NCBI RefSeq assembly: GCF_003987135.1
Contig: NZ_PIPJ01000002.1
Coordinates: forward strand, 434,001-498,000
Direction of reading: 5' to 3'
From: Aliidiomarina iranensis
GTDB lineage: Bacteria > Pseudomonadota > Gammaproteobacteria > Enterobacterales > Alteromonadaceae
Length of the DNA: 64,000 nt
A program made the translations under genes and the position numbers. Positions 27,433 to 37,104 of this stretch are shown here, in pieces (the stretch's first letter is position 1; each line of letters opens with the position of its first letter). The notes under the pieces were generated by a model that had not been told where the DNA came from, did not search any database, and was given only the letters and a program-made list of their open reading frames with translations.

Positions 27433-28629
27433 ATGACATTCTTTACCCGCTGCGGGTTCTTGGCACTTGTGGCCGTGTTACTTTCTTTAAGCTCGCAAGC
27501 GATCGCTGAAGAACTCCCAGACCGTGGCTATCGCTGGTTTGAGGTTGAAGTGTTGGTGTTTCGCTACACTGATGTGGAAAATGCGGATCCGGAGCAATTT
27601 CCGAAGCAAGTGGTGCCTTTTAATGCAGCTGCTAGTAGAGATCTATTAAACGATCGCCTACAACTCAATTTAACCGGTTTTATTAATGCCTTACCACTTT
27701 GCGAAGGTACCCGGGGCTGGGTGCCCGCCCTTCGCCAGCAAATGCTCTCGCCACGTTTGCTGTTAGATGAATACGCCAGTTTCAGCGCCGATTCTTTGGC
27801 TTGCCGGCGCCTGCCGCACCTGCCCCTAGTCGCAAGTTGGTATGAGGGGCAACAAGAGATACTCAGCGATACCTTGCATGCAGTGCCCGTTACCATTAGT
27901 GGCCGTAAAACCGGCACGCGCGAAGAGTTATTACAAGCCGAGATTCCTTTTACCGTACACATCGATAACTTTCGTTTTCGCCAGCTTCGGCAAAATTTTG
28001 AACGCCGCCGTGATACCGAAGTGTTGCTGCACACGGCTTGGATGCAACCTGTATTCAATCAAAATGTAGGCCGAAAAATCCGCTTATTTGCGGGTGAAAA
28101 TCTCAGTGAGCAATTTGATTATGCCGGTTTTCCAATTGAAAACACCGCCCGTGAAGAGCTAATGCAAAGCTTACAGCTGGCCCGTAACGCACAAGAAACA
28201 ACAAACGAGGATGTGTTTGCCAGTATTGATTTTGTTTTCAATGCTATTGATAACAATGAGTTTGCGTTTGCCGATTATCGAAATGCGGAAAATGATTTAC
28301 CAGTGCGGCCTATTCAGCAGCCAGCGGGAACACCAGAAAATGTGTGGGAATTTGATGGCTTGCTCGATATCTACTTAATCGGCAACTATTTACATATCAA
28401 CACCGATTTCAGCCTGCGCGAGGTAATCACACTGAACCCAGCCGTGCGCACGCCGGAAGAGCAACTTCAGGATTTCATTAGCGAAAGTGATAATAGTTTG
28501 GAGTTTCTTCGCGCCTATCCCCTGCGCCAACTACGCCGAGTAATTTCCCATCAAACCCATTACTTTGATCACCCGAACTTCGGTGTGGTCATCGAGATTC
28601 GGCGAACTCCGCTTTCAGCTCGCCGCTAA
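27433..28629 (+). CDS. csiV: CsiV-family protein, periplasmic
   Basis: 398 residues with a signal peptide (cut near AIA-EE, residue 25). The CsiV motif YRWFEVEVLVFRYTD (residues 33-47) and the C-terminal RRVISHQTHYFDHPNFGVVIEI match the CsiV family. In Vibrio cholerae CsiV is a periplasmic factor that helps LpoA activate the peptidoglycan synthase PBP1a. It lies 19 bases after mfd in the same direction, so the genes are probably co-transcribed. Confidence 0.85.
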   Translation: MTFFTRCGFLALVAVLLSLSSQAIAEELPDRGYRWFEVEVLVFRYTDVENADPEQFPKQVVPFNAAASRDLLNDRLQLNLTGFINALPLCEGTRGWVPALRQQMLSPRLLLDEYASFSADSLACRRLPHLPLVASWYEGQQEILSDTLHAVPVTISGRKTGTREELLQAEIPFTVHIDNFRFRQLRQNFERRRDTEVLLHTAWMQPVFNQNVGRKIRLFAGENLSEQFDYAGFPIENTAREELMQSLQLARNAQETTNEDVFASIDFVFNAIDNNEFAFADYRNAENDLPVRPIQQPAGTPENVWEFDGLLDIYLIGNYLHINTDFSLREVITLNPAVRTPEEQLQDFISESDNSLEFLRAYPLRQLRRVISHQTHYFDHPNFGVVIEIRRTPLSARR

Positions 28630-28703
28630 CTTCAACTACACTCAATTAAGTATTAGCAAAATACCTACAAAGGCGGCAAAGAAAAGCGTTAATTAGAATA
28701 CAT

Positions 28704-28739
28704 AAAAAAGCCCCATGCACTTAACTATGCATGGGGCTT
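28704..28739 (-). terminator. Rho-independent terminator of acnA
   Basis: GCCCCATGCA pairs with TGCATGGGGC across a short A/T-rich loop. On the minus strand six T residues follow (A tract 28704-28709). It lies 20 bases after the acnA stop. The stem also lies 75 bases after the csiV stop and could act in both directions. Confidence 0.9.
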
Positions 28740-28758
28740 ACTTACCAAGAACTTCTTG

Positions 28759-31476
28759 TTATTCTGCTACAAGCTCGCGTAACACATGGTGCAAAATGCC
28801 ACCACTCAAGAAGTAGCGCACCTCATTCAAGGTATCAATGCGGCAGGTTAAGGTGAATTTCACTTCATCACCGTTATCTTTCTTCGCAACCGCTTGTACC
28901 TCTTGGCCCGGCTTAATATCTTTATTCAAACCATGTAAAGAGATCTGCTCACTGCCATCGAGGCCAAGGTTTTGCGCGCTATCACCTTGCTTAAATTGCA
29001 GCGGTAACACGCCCATGCCTACTAAGTTAGAACGGTGAATTCGCTCGTAACTTTCGGCAATAACCGCCGATACGCCCAGCAAGCGAGTGCCCTTAGCCGC
29101 CCAATCTCGGCTCGAGCCGGTACCGTATTCCTTGCCAGCTAATACAACCAGAGGCGTTTTCTCTTCTTGATAACGCATCGCCGCATCATAAATAGGCATC
29201 TCTTCACCGGAAGGCATGTGGCGCGTTACGCCACCCTCAGAGCCTTTTACCATAAGGTTCTTAATTCGAATATTAGCAAAGGTACCGCGCATCATTACTT
29301 CATGATTACCCCGGCGTGAACCGTAAGAATTGAAATCTTTTACGGCAACACCCTGCTCCTGTAAATAAGAACCGGCCGGTGAATCTGGCTTAATCGCGCC
29401 AGCAGGAGAAATATGATCGGTGGTTATGGTATCGCCAAATAACGCCAACACCCGTGCCAATTCAATATCTTTTGGCTCCGGTGCCGGCTTATCAATACCA
29501 GCGAAGAACGGTGGATTGGCAACGTAGGTTGATTCATCTTTCCACTCATAGGTGAGGCTATCCGGAATTTCCAGCGCCTGCCAATGTTCATCGCCATCGA
29601 ATACTTCAGCGTATTGTTTGCGGAACATGTCGCTTACAACCTTTGCCACTTCTTCTTTGATTTCAGCGGTGCTCGGCCAAATATCTTTGAGATACACCGG
29701 GTTGCCTTCTTTATCTTCGCCCAAAGGATCTTTACTTAAATCCATACGGGTGCTGCCCGCCAGTGCGAACGCAACCACCAAGGGTGGCGAAGCGAGCCAG
29801 TTCGCTTTTACTTGCGGATGAATCCGGCCTTCAAAGTTGCGATTACCCGAAAGCACCGATGAAACCACCAAATCACCTTTATCAATGGCGGTAGCTACAT
29901 CATCTGGCAATGGCCCCGAGTTACCAATGCAAGTAGTACAGCCGTAACCCACTAAATCGAAACCAAGTTTATCTAAATAGGTATCAAGCCCTGCCGCCTC
30001 TAGGTAATCGGTAACCACTTTCGAGCCTGGCGCCAATGATGATTTCACCCAAGGCTTACGCTGCAAGCCTTTTTCAATGGCTTTTTTCGCTACCAAGCCC
30101 GCCGCCATCATTACGCTTGGGTTTGATGTGTTGGTGCAGGAAGTAATCGCCGCAATCACCACGTCACCATGGCGCAGGGTGTGTTCAGTACCCTCGATCG
30201 GAACCGCGGTATCATCGCTTAAATCGGCACGAGTAATTGATTCTTTACCACCGATTTCGGGGTCTTCCGATACATTCATCGATTCCAGCAGCAAGTTGAA
30301 ACTTTCACCAAGCTGAGTGAGCGAAACCTTATCTTGTGGCCGTTTCGGGCCTGCCAACGAAGGCTCTACCGTGCTCATATCGAGTGCGAGTGAATCGGTA
30401 AACACCGGTTCATTCTTATCATCGCGCCACATACCTTGGGCTTTCGAATAAGCTTCAACCAAATCAATGGTTTCTTTATCGCGCCCAGATAATTCTAGGT
30501 ACGTTAAGGTTTCTTGATCTACTGGGAAAAAGCCACAGGTAGCACCATATTCTGGCGCCATGTTGGCAATCGTAGCGCGATCGGCTAACGGTAGGCTGGC
30601 TAAGCCTGGGCCATAGAACTCAACAAATTTTCCAACTACGCCTTTTTCTCGCAGCATTTGCGTTACCGTAAGCACCAAATCGGTAGCAGTTACGCCTTCT
30701 GGTAAAGCCCCATCAAGGCGGAAACCAATCACCTCAGGAATTAACATCGAAATCGGCTGGCCCAACATAGCCGCTTCGGCTTCAATACCACCAACACCCC
30801 AGCCTAAAACGCCAAGGCCGTTAATCATCGTAGTATGGGAATCAGTGCCTACTAGCGTATCGGGGTATGCATAGGTTTTGCCATCTTCTTCACTCGACCA
30901 AACAACTTTGGCCAAATATTCCAAGTTCACTTGGTGGCAAATACCTGTACCTGGGGGAACAACTCGGAAGTTGTTGAAGGCTTTTTGCCCCCAGCGTAAG
31001 AATTCATAGCGCTCTTTGTTGCGCTCCATTTCAATTTTCACGTTCTCTTCGAAGGCTTCAGGTGTAGCAAACTTATCTACCATCACCGAATGGTCGATCA
31101 CCAAATCCACCGCGGATAACGGGTTGATACGATCCGCTGGCAAACCAGCCTTGGCTACCGCATCGCGCATAGCCGCCAAATCAACAACGGCAGGTACACC
31201 GGTAAAATCTTGCATCAGCACCCGAGCTGGCCGATATTCAATTTCTTTATCCGAGCTACGGTTCTCTAACCACGCAACCATCGCTTTAAAATCATCAGGC
31301 TTTACCGTGGTGCCATCTTCATTGCGCAATAGGTTTTCTAACAAAACCTTGAGAGAAACCGGCAGTTTATCAATATCGCCTAATGCTTCTGCAGCTTTCG
31401 GTAAACTGTAGTAATGAAACTCTTTATCCCCCACTTGTAACGAGCTGAGGGTGTTCAAACTATCTTGCCCTGCCAT
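28759..31476 (-). CDS. acnA: Aconitate hydratase A
   Basis: Isomerises citrate to isocitrate in the TCA cycle. 905 residues, the AcnA/IRP-type length. The N-terminal region has [20 protein letters not shown] and [19 protein letters not shown]. The cluster cysteines are in [15 protein letters not shown] and [15 protein letters not shown]. The C-terminal swivel domain has [15 protein letters not shown] and [13 protein letters not shown]. Single gene with a clear terminator. Confidence 0.97.
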   Translation of the reverse strand: MAGQDSLNTLSSLQVGDKEFHYYSLPKAAEALGDIDKLPVSLKVLLENLLRNEDGTTVKPDDFKAMVAWLENRSSDKEIEYRPARVLMQDFTGVPAVVDLAAMRDAVAKAGLPADRINPLSAVDLVIDHSVMVDKFATPEAFEENVKIEMERNKERYEFLRWGQKAFNNFRVVPPGTGICHQVNLEYLAKVVWSSEEDGKTYAYPDTLVGTDSHTTMINGLGVLGWGVGGIEAEAAMLGQPISMLIPEVIGFRLDGALPEGVTATDLVLTVTQMLREKGVVGKFVEFYGPGLASLPLADRATIANMAPEYGATCGFFPVDQETLTYLELSGRDKETIDLVEAYSKAQGMWRDDKNEPVFTDSLALDMSTVEPSLAGPKRPQDKVSLTQLGESFNLLLESMNVSEDPEIGGKESITRADLSDDTAVPIEGTEHTLRHGDVVIAAITSCTNTSNPSVMMAAGLVAKKAIEKGLQRKPWVKSSLAPGSKVVTDYLEAAGLDTYLDKLGFDLVGYGCTTCIGNSGPLPDDVATAIDKGDLVVSSVLSGNRNFEGRIHPQVKANWLASPPLVVAFALAGSTRMDLSKDPLGEDKEGNPVYLKDIWPSTAEIKEEVAKVVSDMFRKQYAEVFDGDEHWQALEIPDSLTYEWKDESTYVANPPFFAGIDKPAPEPKDIELARVLALFGDTITTDHISPAGAIKPDSPAGSYLQEQGVAVKDFNSYGSRRGNHEVMMRGTFANIRIKNLMVKGSEGGVTRHMPSGEEMPIYDAAMRYQEEKTPLVVLAGKEYGTGSSRDWAAKGTRLLGVSAVIAESYERIHRSNLVGMGVLPLQFKQGDSAQNLGLDGSEQISLHGLNKDIKPGQEVQAVAKKDNGDEVKFTLTCRIDTLNEVRYFLSGGILHHVLRELVAE

Positions 31477-31656
31477 AACGCGTTCCTTCTTAGTGATATT
31501 ATTTATCTTATAAGCTTGGGCTTTATTTCGAAAAATTCAAGCTATAACCACTATATACATCTTTAATAAGCGATTACAAACTATACCTTAGTAGCGCCTT
31601 GGGTGGCTTTGCTTCATGCAATTGTCATTGAATATGAGTATACTCGTACACTGAAT

Positions 31657-31674
31657 TTATCGTGAGAACGATAA
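31657..31674. promoter_or_regulatory. Dyad TTATCG-N6-CGATAA between acnA and the phosphodiesterase gene
   Basis: TTATCG (31657-31662) and CGATAA (31669-31674) form a perfect inverted repeat in the 223-base divergent region, 26 bases before the plus-strand gene. It could be an operator or a short hairpin in its leader. I do not recognise the regulator. Confidence 0.35.
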
Positions 31675-31699
31675 CCCAAAATAAGCTTTAGGAGCGAAC

Positions 31700-33160
31700 G
31701 TGGTTATGGCATTGGCACACTCTCAATTAGCAAACAAAAAAGAACGTCAATTTAAAGCAAAAAAGAAGGCTCTCGGGCGCACATTAACCGGTTCAGGCTT
31801 CGCCAAAAGCTTAGAGTTCGCGAAAAGCTTAGGCTTCGCTTCTGCGCTAACCAAGAGAGCTGCAACAGCATTCGTAACGAGCGCGTTTATCGCTACTACT
31901 GTGCTAACCAGTGCGCTTTTTAGTAGCAACATCTATGCGCAAACCAATGCTAATGAGCAACAGCAACAATGGCATGAATTAGAACCCACAGTGATTTTGA
32001 TCTCCATTGATGGTGCTCGCCACGATTATCTTGATCGCTACGCCGCACCAAACTTGAATCGCCTCGCTAACGAAGGCTTACGAGCCGAACACTTACAGCC
32101 TGTATTCCCAACCAAAACCTTTCCGAATCATTATTCATTAGTAACCGGTTTACACCCACAAAACCATGGTATTACTGAAAACAGCATTTACGACCCAAAT
32201 TTTGATGCTATTTTTCGCATGAGTATCACCCACGAAGTGACCAATCCTCGTTGGTGGGGTGGCGAACCAATTTGGGTAACAGCGGAGTTGCAAGATACCA
32301 TCGCCGGCACTTTCTTCTTCCCCGGTTCTGAAGCGCCCATTAAAGATACCCAAGCAACCTATTGGTTTCCCTATGATGGCAGTGTGAGTAATCGTGAACG
32401 CGTAGATACCGTAATCGAGTGGCTGGAAAAGCCGCAAGCTGAACGCCCACAAATGATTACTTTGTATTTCAGTGATGTGGATTCAGCAGGCCACGGCTAC
32501 GGCCCTGGCTCACGGGAAGTGGCGCAAGCATTGCGCAACATCGATAACGAAATCGGCCACTTGGTTACTCAGCTCGAGCAGCGTGGCTGGTTAGATAGTG
32601 TTGATATCATGATTACCGCTGACCATGGCATGGCACGTGTCGATCAAACAAAACACATGGTAATCGACCAAGCCTATGATTCTGAGCGCGCTGAACGTGC
32701 TCTGTATTCTCGTGAGCTGGCACATATTTTTGCCAAAGATGGCGAGATCGCAAATATTGTGGCCGAACTTGAAGCAAACTTGCCACACGCACAAGTGTTC
32801 ACCAAAGAAACCATGCCCGCTCGTTTTCATTATACGGATAACGATAGAATTGCCGACGTTTTAGCAGTGGCTAATCCCGGTTGGATTTTTGCGCGAGAAT
32901 TTCGCCTTGAAGATATGCAAAACGACCCAGAATATTTTCGCCCTCGCGGTAGCCACGGTTATGATAACGAACACCCTGATATGCAGGGCATTTTTATCGC
33001 CCATGGCCCAAGCTTTAAGCAAAACGCCGAGGTAGGCCCAGTGAAAATGGTAGATTTGTACAACGTAGTTGCACACATTCTTGCCCTTGAACCAGCAGCA
33101 AACGATGGTAATCCCGCAGTGATTCCAATGCTGCTAAATGTTGAGCCTGAAGCCGAATAA
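31700..33160 (+). CDS. Ectonucleotide pyrophosphatase/phosphodiesterase family protein, exported
   Basis: An alkaline-phosphatase-superfamily protein of 486 residues. ILISIDGARHDYLDRY (metal Asp), the nucleophile Thr in VFPTKTFPNHYSLVTGLHP, TLYFSDVDSAGHGYG and ITADHGMA carry the two-zinc site; it resembles type I nucleotide pyrophosphatases/phosphodiesterases. The signal-type hydrophobic stretch comes late (about residues 56-75, cut near IYAQ), after a long basic N-terminal part with two 18-bp repeats. AGGAG precedes GTG 31700 by five bases; ATG 31706 is also possible. Confidence 0.87.
   Translation: MVMALAHSQLANKKERQFKAKKKALGRTLTGSGFAKSLEFAKSLGFASALTKRAATAFVTSAFIATTVLTSALFSSNIYAQTNANEQQQQWHELEPTVILISIDGARHDYLDRYAAPNLNRLANEGLRAEHLQPVFPTKTFPNHYSLVTGLHPQNHGITENSIYDPNFDAIFRMSITHEVTNPRWWGGEPIWVTAELQDTIAGTFFFPGSEAPIKDTQATYWFPYDGSVSNRERVDTVIEWLEKPQAERPQMITLYFSDVDSAGHGYGPGSREVAQALRNIDNEIGHLVTQLEQRGWLDSVDIMITADHGMARVDQTKHMVIDQAYDSERAERALYSRELAHIFAKDGEIANIVAELEANLPHAQVFTKETMPARFHYTDNDRIADVLAVANPGWIFAREFRLEDMQNDPEYFRPRGSHGYDNEHPDMQGIFIAHGPSFKQNAEVGPVKMVDLYNVVAHILALEPAANDGNPAVIPMLLNVEPEAE
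31799..31834. repeat. Two 18-bp tandem repeats in the phosphodiesterase leader
   Basis: Units start at 31799 and 31817, differ at three bases, and encode FAKSLE and FAKSLG; a partial third (TTCGC) follows. They lie in the basic N-terminal part before the export signal. Confidence 0.8.
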
Positions 33161-33206
33161 AAACACAACCGCACCTGCCTAGCCCTTAAACCAGCTAGGC
33201 AAGCGC

Positions 33207-33266
33207 GGGTTGAGTACGGAAAAATTGAATACGAACAAATTGAACACGAACAAATCGAACACGAAA
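33207..33266. repeat. 15-bp tandem repeats upstream of tesB
   Basis: Three clear units at 33222, 33237 and 33252 follow the pattern AAATTGAACACGAAC, with a more degenerate copy at 33207. The array ends about 30 bases before the tesB start and could lie in its leader. Confidence 0.75.
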
Positions 33267-33297
33267 AGAAAGCGCACAAAAGTAACAAGGAACCTGA

Positions 33298-34158
33298 ATG
33301 AGCAAAGTATTGGATGACTTACTAAATCTTTTACACTTAGAGCCAATTGAGCAAGGCATTTACCGTGGGCAAAGCCAAGATTTAGGTTTTGCTGCCGTGT
33401 TCGGTGGCCAAGTAATGGGGCAAGCCCTTTCAGCGGCGAAAGAAACCGTTCCTGAAGAGCGCGCGGTGCACTCATTTCATAGTTATTTTCTGCGGCCTGG
33501 TGATGCATCCAAGCCAATTGTGTACGACGTTGAGAACATTCGTGATGGCCGCAGCTTTTCCACTCGCCGAGTAAAGGCGATTCAATTCGGTAAGCCAATT
33601 TTTCACCTTACCGCATCGTATCAAATACCGGAAAAGGGAGCTGATCATCAAAGTGAAATGCCACAAGTGCCGGGCCCTGAAGGCTTACCATCAGATTTAG
33701 ATATTTACCGGGAGCATGCCGAGTTAATCCCAGAAGCAATTCGCAGTAAATTTACCAGCGAAAAGCCGATATTGATGCGTTTCGTTACTGAATATAATCC
33801 ATTTAAGCCACAAGCTTGCGATCCTGTGCGCTACGTTTGGATTAAAGCCAATGGCACCCTGCCCGATGATCAGCGCATCCATCAATATTTATTGGCTTAC
33901 GCATCGGATTTTAATTTTTTGCCAACATCAATGCAGCCCCATGGCAAAACCTTCGCGGACCCGAAAATTCAAATGGCTACCATCGACCATGCCATGTGGT
34001 TTCACCGTTCATTTCGCATGGATGATTGGTTGCTGTATGCTATTGATAGCCCAACGGCCCAAGGGGCGCGCGGTTTGGTGCGCGGCCAGATATTCAATCG
34101 CGAAGGCGTTTTAGTTGCCTCAACCATGCAAGAAGGTTTGATTCGAGAGCGAGATTAA
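33298..34158 (+). CDS. tesB: Acyl-CoA thioesterase II
   Basis: Hydrolyses medium- and long-chain acyl-CoA. 286 residues with the double hot-dog fold of Tes[25 protein letters not shown], shortened, then [13 protein letters not shown] in the first half and [18 protein letters not shown] (catalytic Asp) plus [11 protein letters not shown] in the second. AAGGAAC lies a few bases before the ATG. The DUF1028 gene follows with about 30 bases between. Confidence 0.95.
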   Translation: MSKVLDDLLNLLHLEPIEQGIYRGQSQDLGFAAVFGGQVMGQALSAAKETVPEERAVHSFHSYFLRPGDASKPIVYDVENIRDGRSFSTRRVKAIQFGKPIFHLTASYQIPEKGADHQSEMPQVPGPEGLPSDLDIYREHAELIPEAIRSKFTSEKPILMRFVTEYNPFKPQACDPVRYVWIKANGTLPDDQRIHQYLLAYASDFNFLPTSMQPHGKTFADPKIQMATIDHAMWFHRSFRMDDWLLYAIDSPTAQGARGLVRGQIFNREGVLVASTMQEGLIRERD

Positions 34159-34191
34159 GCGCTGAACTCATACAACGAAAGGATGAAGCCA

Positions 34192-35067
34192 ATGATTGCC
34201 ACCTACACGTTAGCGGTTCGCGATCCAGGTACCGAAAGCCTTGGTATTATCACCGCATCTAATTTTTTAGCGGTAGGGGCTTTGGTACCGTGGATAAACG
34301 CACGCGCAGGTTTGGTGGTGAGCCAAAGCTTTGCTAACCCCGATGCAGCCGGATCCGCACTCGAATCCCTGCGCGATGGCCGCAGCCCAGAGCAAGCTAT
34401 GGATGATTTCTTAATCGCGGATGATCTCGCCGCGGTGCGCCAAGTGGGCATTATGAACTGTGCCGGTGAAACACATCTTTATACCGGCAGCGAATGCACA
34501 CCAGAAATGGAAAGCGTAGCGGGTGAAAACTTTTTTGTGCTCGGAAATATGCTTTTAGCCGGCACTGCCCAAGCGGTTGCCACAGCCTATAGCAAAGCTC
34601 GGCACGATGGTTTAGAAATGGGCACCGCGATGATCAAAGCGATGTTGGCGGGCCAACAACATGGTGGTGATAAACGCGGTAAGTTAGCGGCCGCAATGAT
34701 TATCAAACGTCCCCATGGCGGATATTTAGGTGGCTCAGATACGGTTGTAGATTTACGCGTTGATGCTGCAGCTCGGCCATTGGCTGAGCTTCGCGATTTG
34801 TACAGCGTATTTAAACTCTACAACCCACAGCTTTTTGATTATCAAATGTTGGATTTAGTAAACCTCACCGCCGCCGATCTTCGCATCATCGATGATTTGC
34901 TCCAGCAACTGAGCCCCGATTCACCAGTTACCCTCGAGCAACCGGAAGCCGTGGCTCAGTTGTTAGCCCAGCACAATTTAGCGGCCAACTTTGAGGCGAA
35001 AAAATTACAAGTTAGTTCGTTATTGTTGAGTGAGGCTACCGGCTTTCTTCGCCTTACGGCGCTGTAA
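34192..35067 (+). CDS. DUF1028 domain protein (Ntn-hydrolase-like)
   Basis: About 291 residues. DUF1028 features: YTLAVRDPGTESLGIITAS at the N-terminus, RAGLVVSQSFANPDAAG, then FFVLGNMLLAG, GGDKRGKLAAAM and VDLRVDAAARPLAELRDLY. The family is predicted to have an Ntn-hydrolase fold, but its substrate is not known. A C-terminal extension of roughly 70 residues follows. I start at ATG 34192, nine bases after AAAGG; an ATG at 34183 abuts that site. The 3' end overlaps the convergent membrane protein gene by 48 bases. Confidence 0.82.
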   Translation: MIATYTLAVRDPGTESLGIITASNFLAVGALVPWINARAGLVVSQSFANPDAAGSALESLRDGRSPEQAMDDFLIADDLAAVRQVGIMNCAGETHLYTGSECTPEMESVAGENFFVLGNMLLAGTAQAVATAYSKARHDGLEMGTAMIKAMLAGQQHGGDKRGKLAAAMIIKRPHGGYLGGSDTVVDLRVDAAARPLAELRDLYSVFKLYNPQLFDYQMLDLVNLTAADLRIIDDLLQQLSPDSPVTLEQPEAVAQLLAQHNLAANFEAKKLQVSSLLLSEATGFLRLTAL

Positions 35068-36018
35068 ACGGTTCATTTTTCCACCCTCAAAATCTTGCCA
35101 ATTATCAACTTCAAAACGGTTATCAGCACGAACAAAACGGGTAACCATTTCTGGTAGCGGTGTTGGCGAAACATCTTCGGGAATACGATAACACTTGAGC
35201 TCACTGAATTGCGCTTGTAAATCTGGCACCTCACCCGCTGCAATCACATACAACTCACAAAAATCACCTACTTTGCGATCTAAACGAATTTTCCGATCAC
35301 CGGTGTGCACTTCAATAATTTGATCTTCTGTAATCACAATCGAGGGGTTATCCGAGTTTGAAATACTCATCGGGTTTTCTTTAATTTTGATGCGAAAACG
35401 GCTTGGCACGTAGTTATAGGGCAAGGGATAAAAAGAATCACCGTTTAATGTGAGTGGAAACGTATTCATTGGATAAATTTTACCGGACGCATTTTCCCGA
35501 CATTTTTCATAAGTGCGAATAAACGCGGTAAAACGGAGATTATATAAACTCAACGATGATGATATGTAGAAGTGAATGTTTAAAAAACGTTCACCGTTCT
35601 CTTCATCCACATCACACATGCTCCGAAACACAATATTATCGCGCTTTAACACGAAGAATTTGTAGATGATAATACCTAAGAATAGAGATGGGGAAAGCAA
35701 CGATAGCGTAGCCAAAAACGCCCGAATATTCTGATACATAAAGCGGTCGGGCAAACTCCAGCTCGGTTCTTTGCCAAAAAGCTCAGTATAGATAAAGTAA
35801 ATATAGTTGATTCCTTGGCTGCTATCGCCGGTAATAAAAACCAGTGCGGTAGCTAACAAAATCGCAACGGCGGCATTAATCGCGATATAATCAAGCGCTA
35901 AACGGAAAATAGAGCGAGAAGCAATATACTGCCGAATCTTAAATTTTTTCTGTGGGTGTTTTAATTTACGCCCAAGTTTAGTTTTCTTTGCTGGCTTTTT
36001 CGATTGTGAGAAGGACAC
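35020..36018 (-). CDS. Two-TM membrane protein with a Kir-like cytoplasmic region
   Basis: 332 residues, family not recognised with certainty. A very basic N-terminus (residues 1-35) precedes a first membrane helix (about 45-64), a loop of about 35 residues, a second helix (about 104-126) and a soluble C-terminal half rich in beta strands. The order and some spacing (FLNIHFYISSSLSLYNLRF, then ELYVIAAGEVPD and a Tyr-containing segment before the basic tail) recall inward-rectifier K+ channels, but the loop has no TxGYG filter. Ion transport is therefore only a hypothesis. Confidence 0.55.
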   Translation of the reverse strand: MSFSQSKKPAKKTKLGRKLKHPQKKFKIRQYIASRSIFRLALDYIAINAAVAILLATALVFITGDSSQGINYIYFIYTELFGKEPSWSLPDRFMYQNIRAFLATLSLLSPSLFLGIIIYKFFVLKRDNIVFRSMCDVDEENGERFLNIHFYISSSLSLYNLRFTAFIRTYEKCRENASGKIYPMNTFPLTLNGDSFYPLPYNYVPSRFRIKIKENPMSISNSDNPSIVITEDQIIEVHTGDRKIRLDRKVGDFCELYVIAAGEVPDLQAQFSELKCYRIPEDVSPTPLPEMVTRFVRADNRFEVDNWQDFEGGKMNRLQRRKAKKAGSLTQQ

Positions 36019-36150
36019 GATAAAAATCCTTTAAATACTATGTTTATTATTGTTTTTCTGGCATTCAGAACCATAGCGAATTAACCTAAAAAGCGCCAGT
36101 ATGAATTACATGCACTTGGCTTTTTGCACATACTCTACAAGGAACATGTT

Positions 36151-37104
36151 ATGCCCACTAATCTTGCCAAAGCTTTTTTTTGGATAGCGGTAAGCCTATT
36201 TTTTTCACTCTCGGCGCTAGCCTCGGAAAACAACAGGGATGAAGCCAGCACGGGTGAAACCGGTGGCGAAGAGCGCGTTACCCCGAGTGATTTCATTAGT
36301 AAATTTTGGGAGCTGGAGCAAAAAGACAAACGCGGCACTTTTGTGATTCGCACCTTTGAGCCCAATTTTGTTTTGCCGGCTCACTACAGCAGCTCGATAA
36401 ACCGGCAGCCCTCAAGCCCTACTCGCGGTGAAGCTGAAGAACAGCCAAATTACGATGCTACGGAAATCAAATTACAAATATCATTGCGCACTAAGCTTTG
36501 GGAAAATTTGTTACTGCCAAACGCTGATTTATGGGCAGCCTATACTCAAACCTCGTTATGGCAAGCCTATGATAAAAAGGATTCGCGGCCATTTCGCAGC
36601 ACCGATCACAACCCATCGATCTTTTACACGGTGCCCGTGCCTGAGGCATGGGATATTCTTCCCGGTCAGGCTCGGTTACGTATGGTAAATGCGGGCTTTG
36701 CTCATCATTCGAATGGCCAAAGCGAACCGCTTTCACGGAGTTGGAATTACACTTATGTAGGGGGTGTGATTGAATATAAGCAATTTATGATTGAGAGCCA
36801 ATGGAAACAGCGGATTAACGAAACTGACGATGATGACAACCCAGATTTAGTACGTTTCCGTGGTAACGTTGAAACTCGCCTTTCGTGGCTTCCGGGCCGC
36901 AGCACCGCCAGTATCACGTTGATCACGCGTGATTTATCTACCAACCGGGGTTCAGTGCAATTCGATTACACCTACCCACTAACAAAACGCCCTGATGGCA
37001 TTCGTGCCTACCTGCAAATATTTTCCGGCTACGGGGAAACCTTGTTGGATTATAATCATCGGCAAAACCGCGTGGGTATCGGTTTCTTACTATTAAACTT
37101 TTAA
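36151..37104 (+). CDS. pldA: Outer-membrane phospholipase A
   Basis: OMPLA, a 12-strand outer-membrane barrel that degrades misplaced phospholipids. 317 residues from ATG 36151, preceded by AAGGA at eight bases; a signal peptide ends near ALA-SE. The catalytic His-Ser pair is in AHHSNGQSEPLSRSWNYTYV (split: HHSNGQS and SRSWNYTY). The C-terminal strands end in hydrophobic residues with terminal Phe, as barrels do. It overlaps the convergent aldolase gene by four bases. Confidence 0.93.
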   Translation: MPTNLAKAFFWIAVSLFFSLSALASENNRDEASTGETGGEERVTPSDFISKFWELEQKDKRGTFVIRTFEPNFVLPAHYSSSINRQPSSPTRGEAEEQPNYDATEIKLQISLRTKLWENLLLPNADLWAAYTQTSLWQAYDKKDSRPFRSTDHNPSIFYTVPVPEAWDILPGQARLRMVNAGFAHHSNGQSEPLSRSWNYTYVGGVIEYKQFMIESQWKQRINETDDDDNPDLVRFRGNVETRLSWLPGRSTASITLITRDLSTNRGSVQFDYTYPLTKRPDGIRAYLQIFSGYGETLLDYNHRQNRVGIGFLLLNF

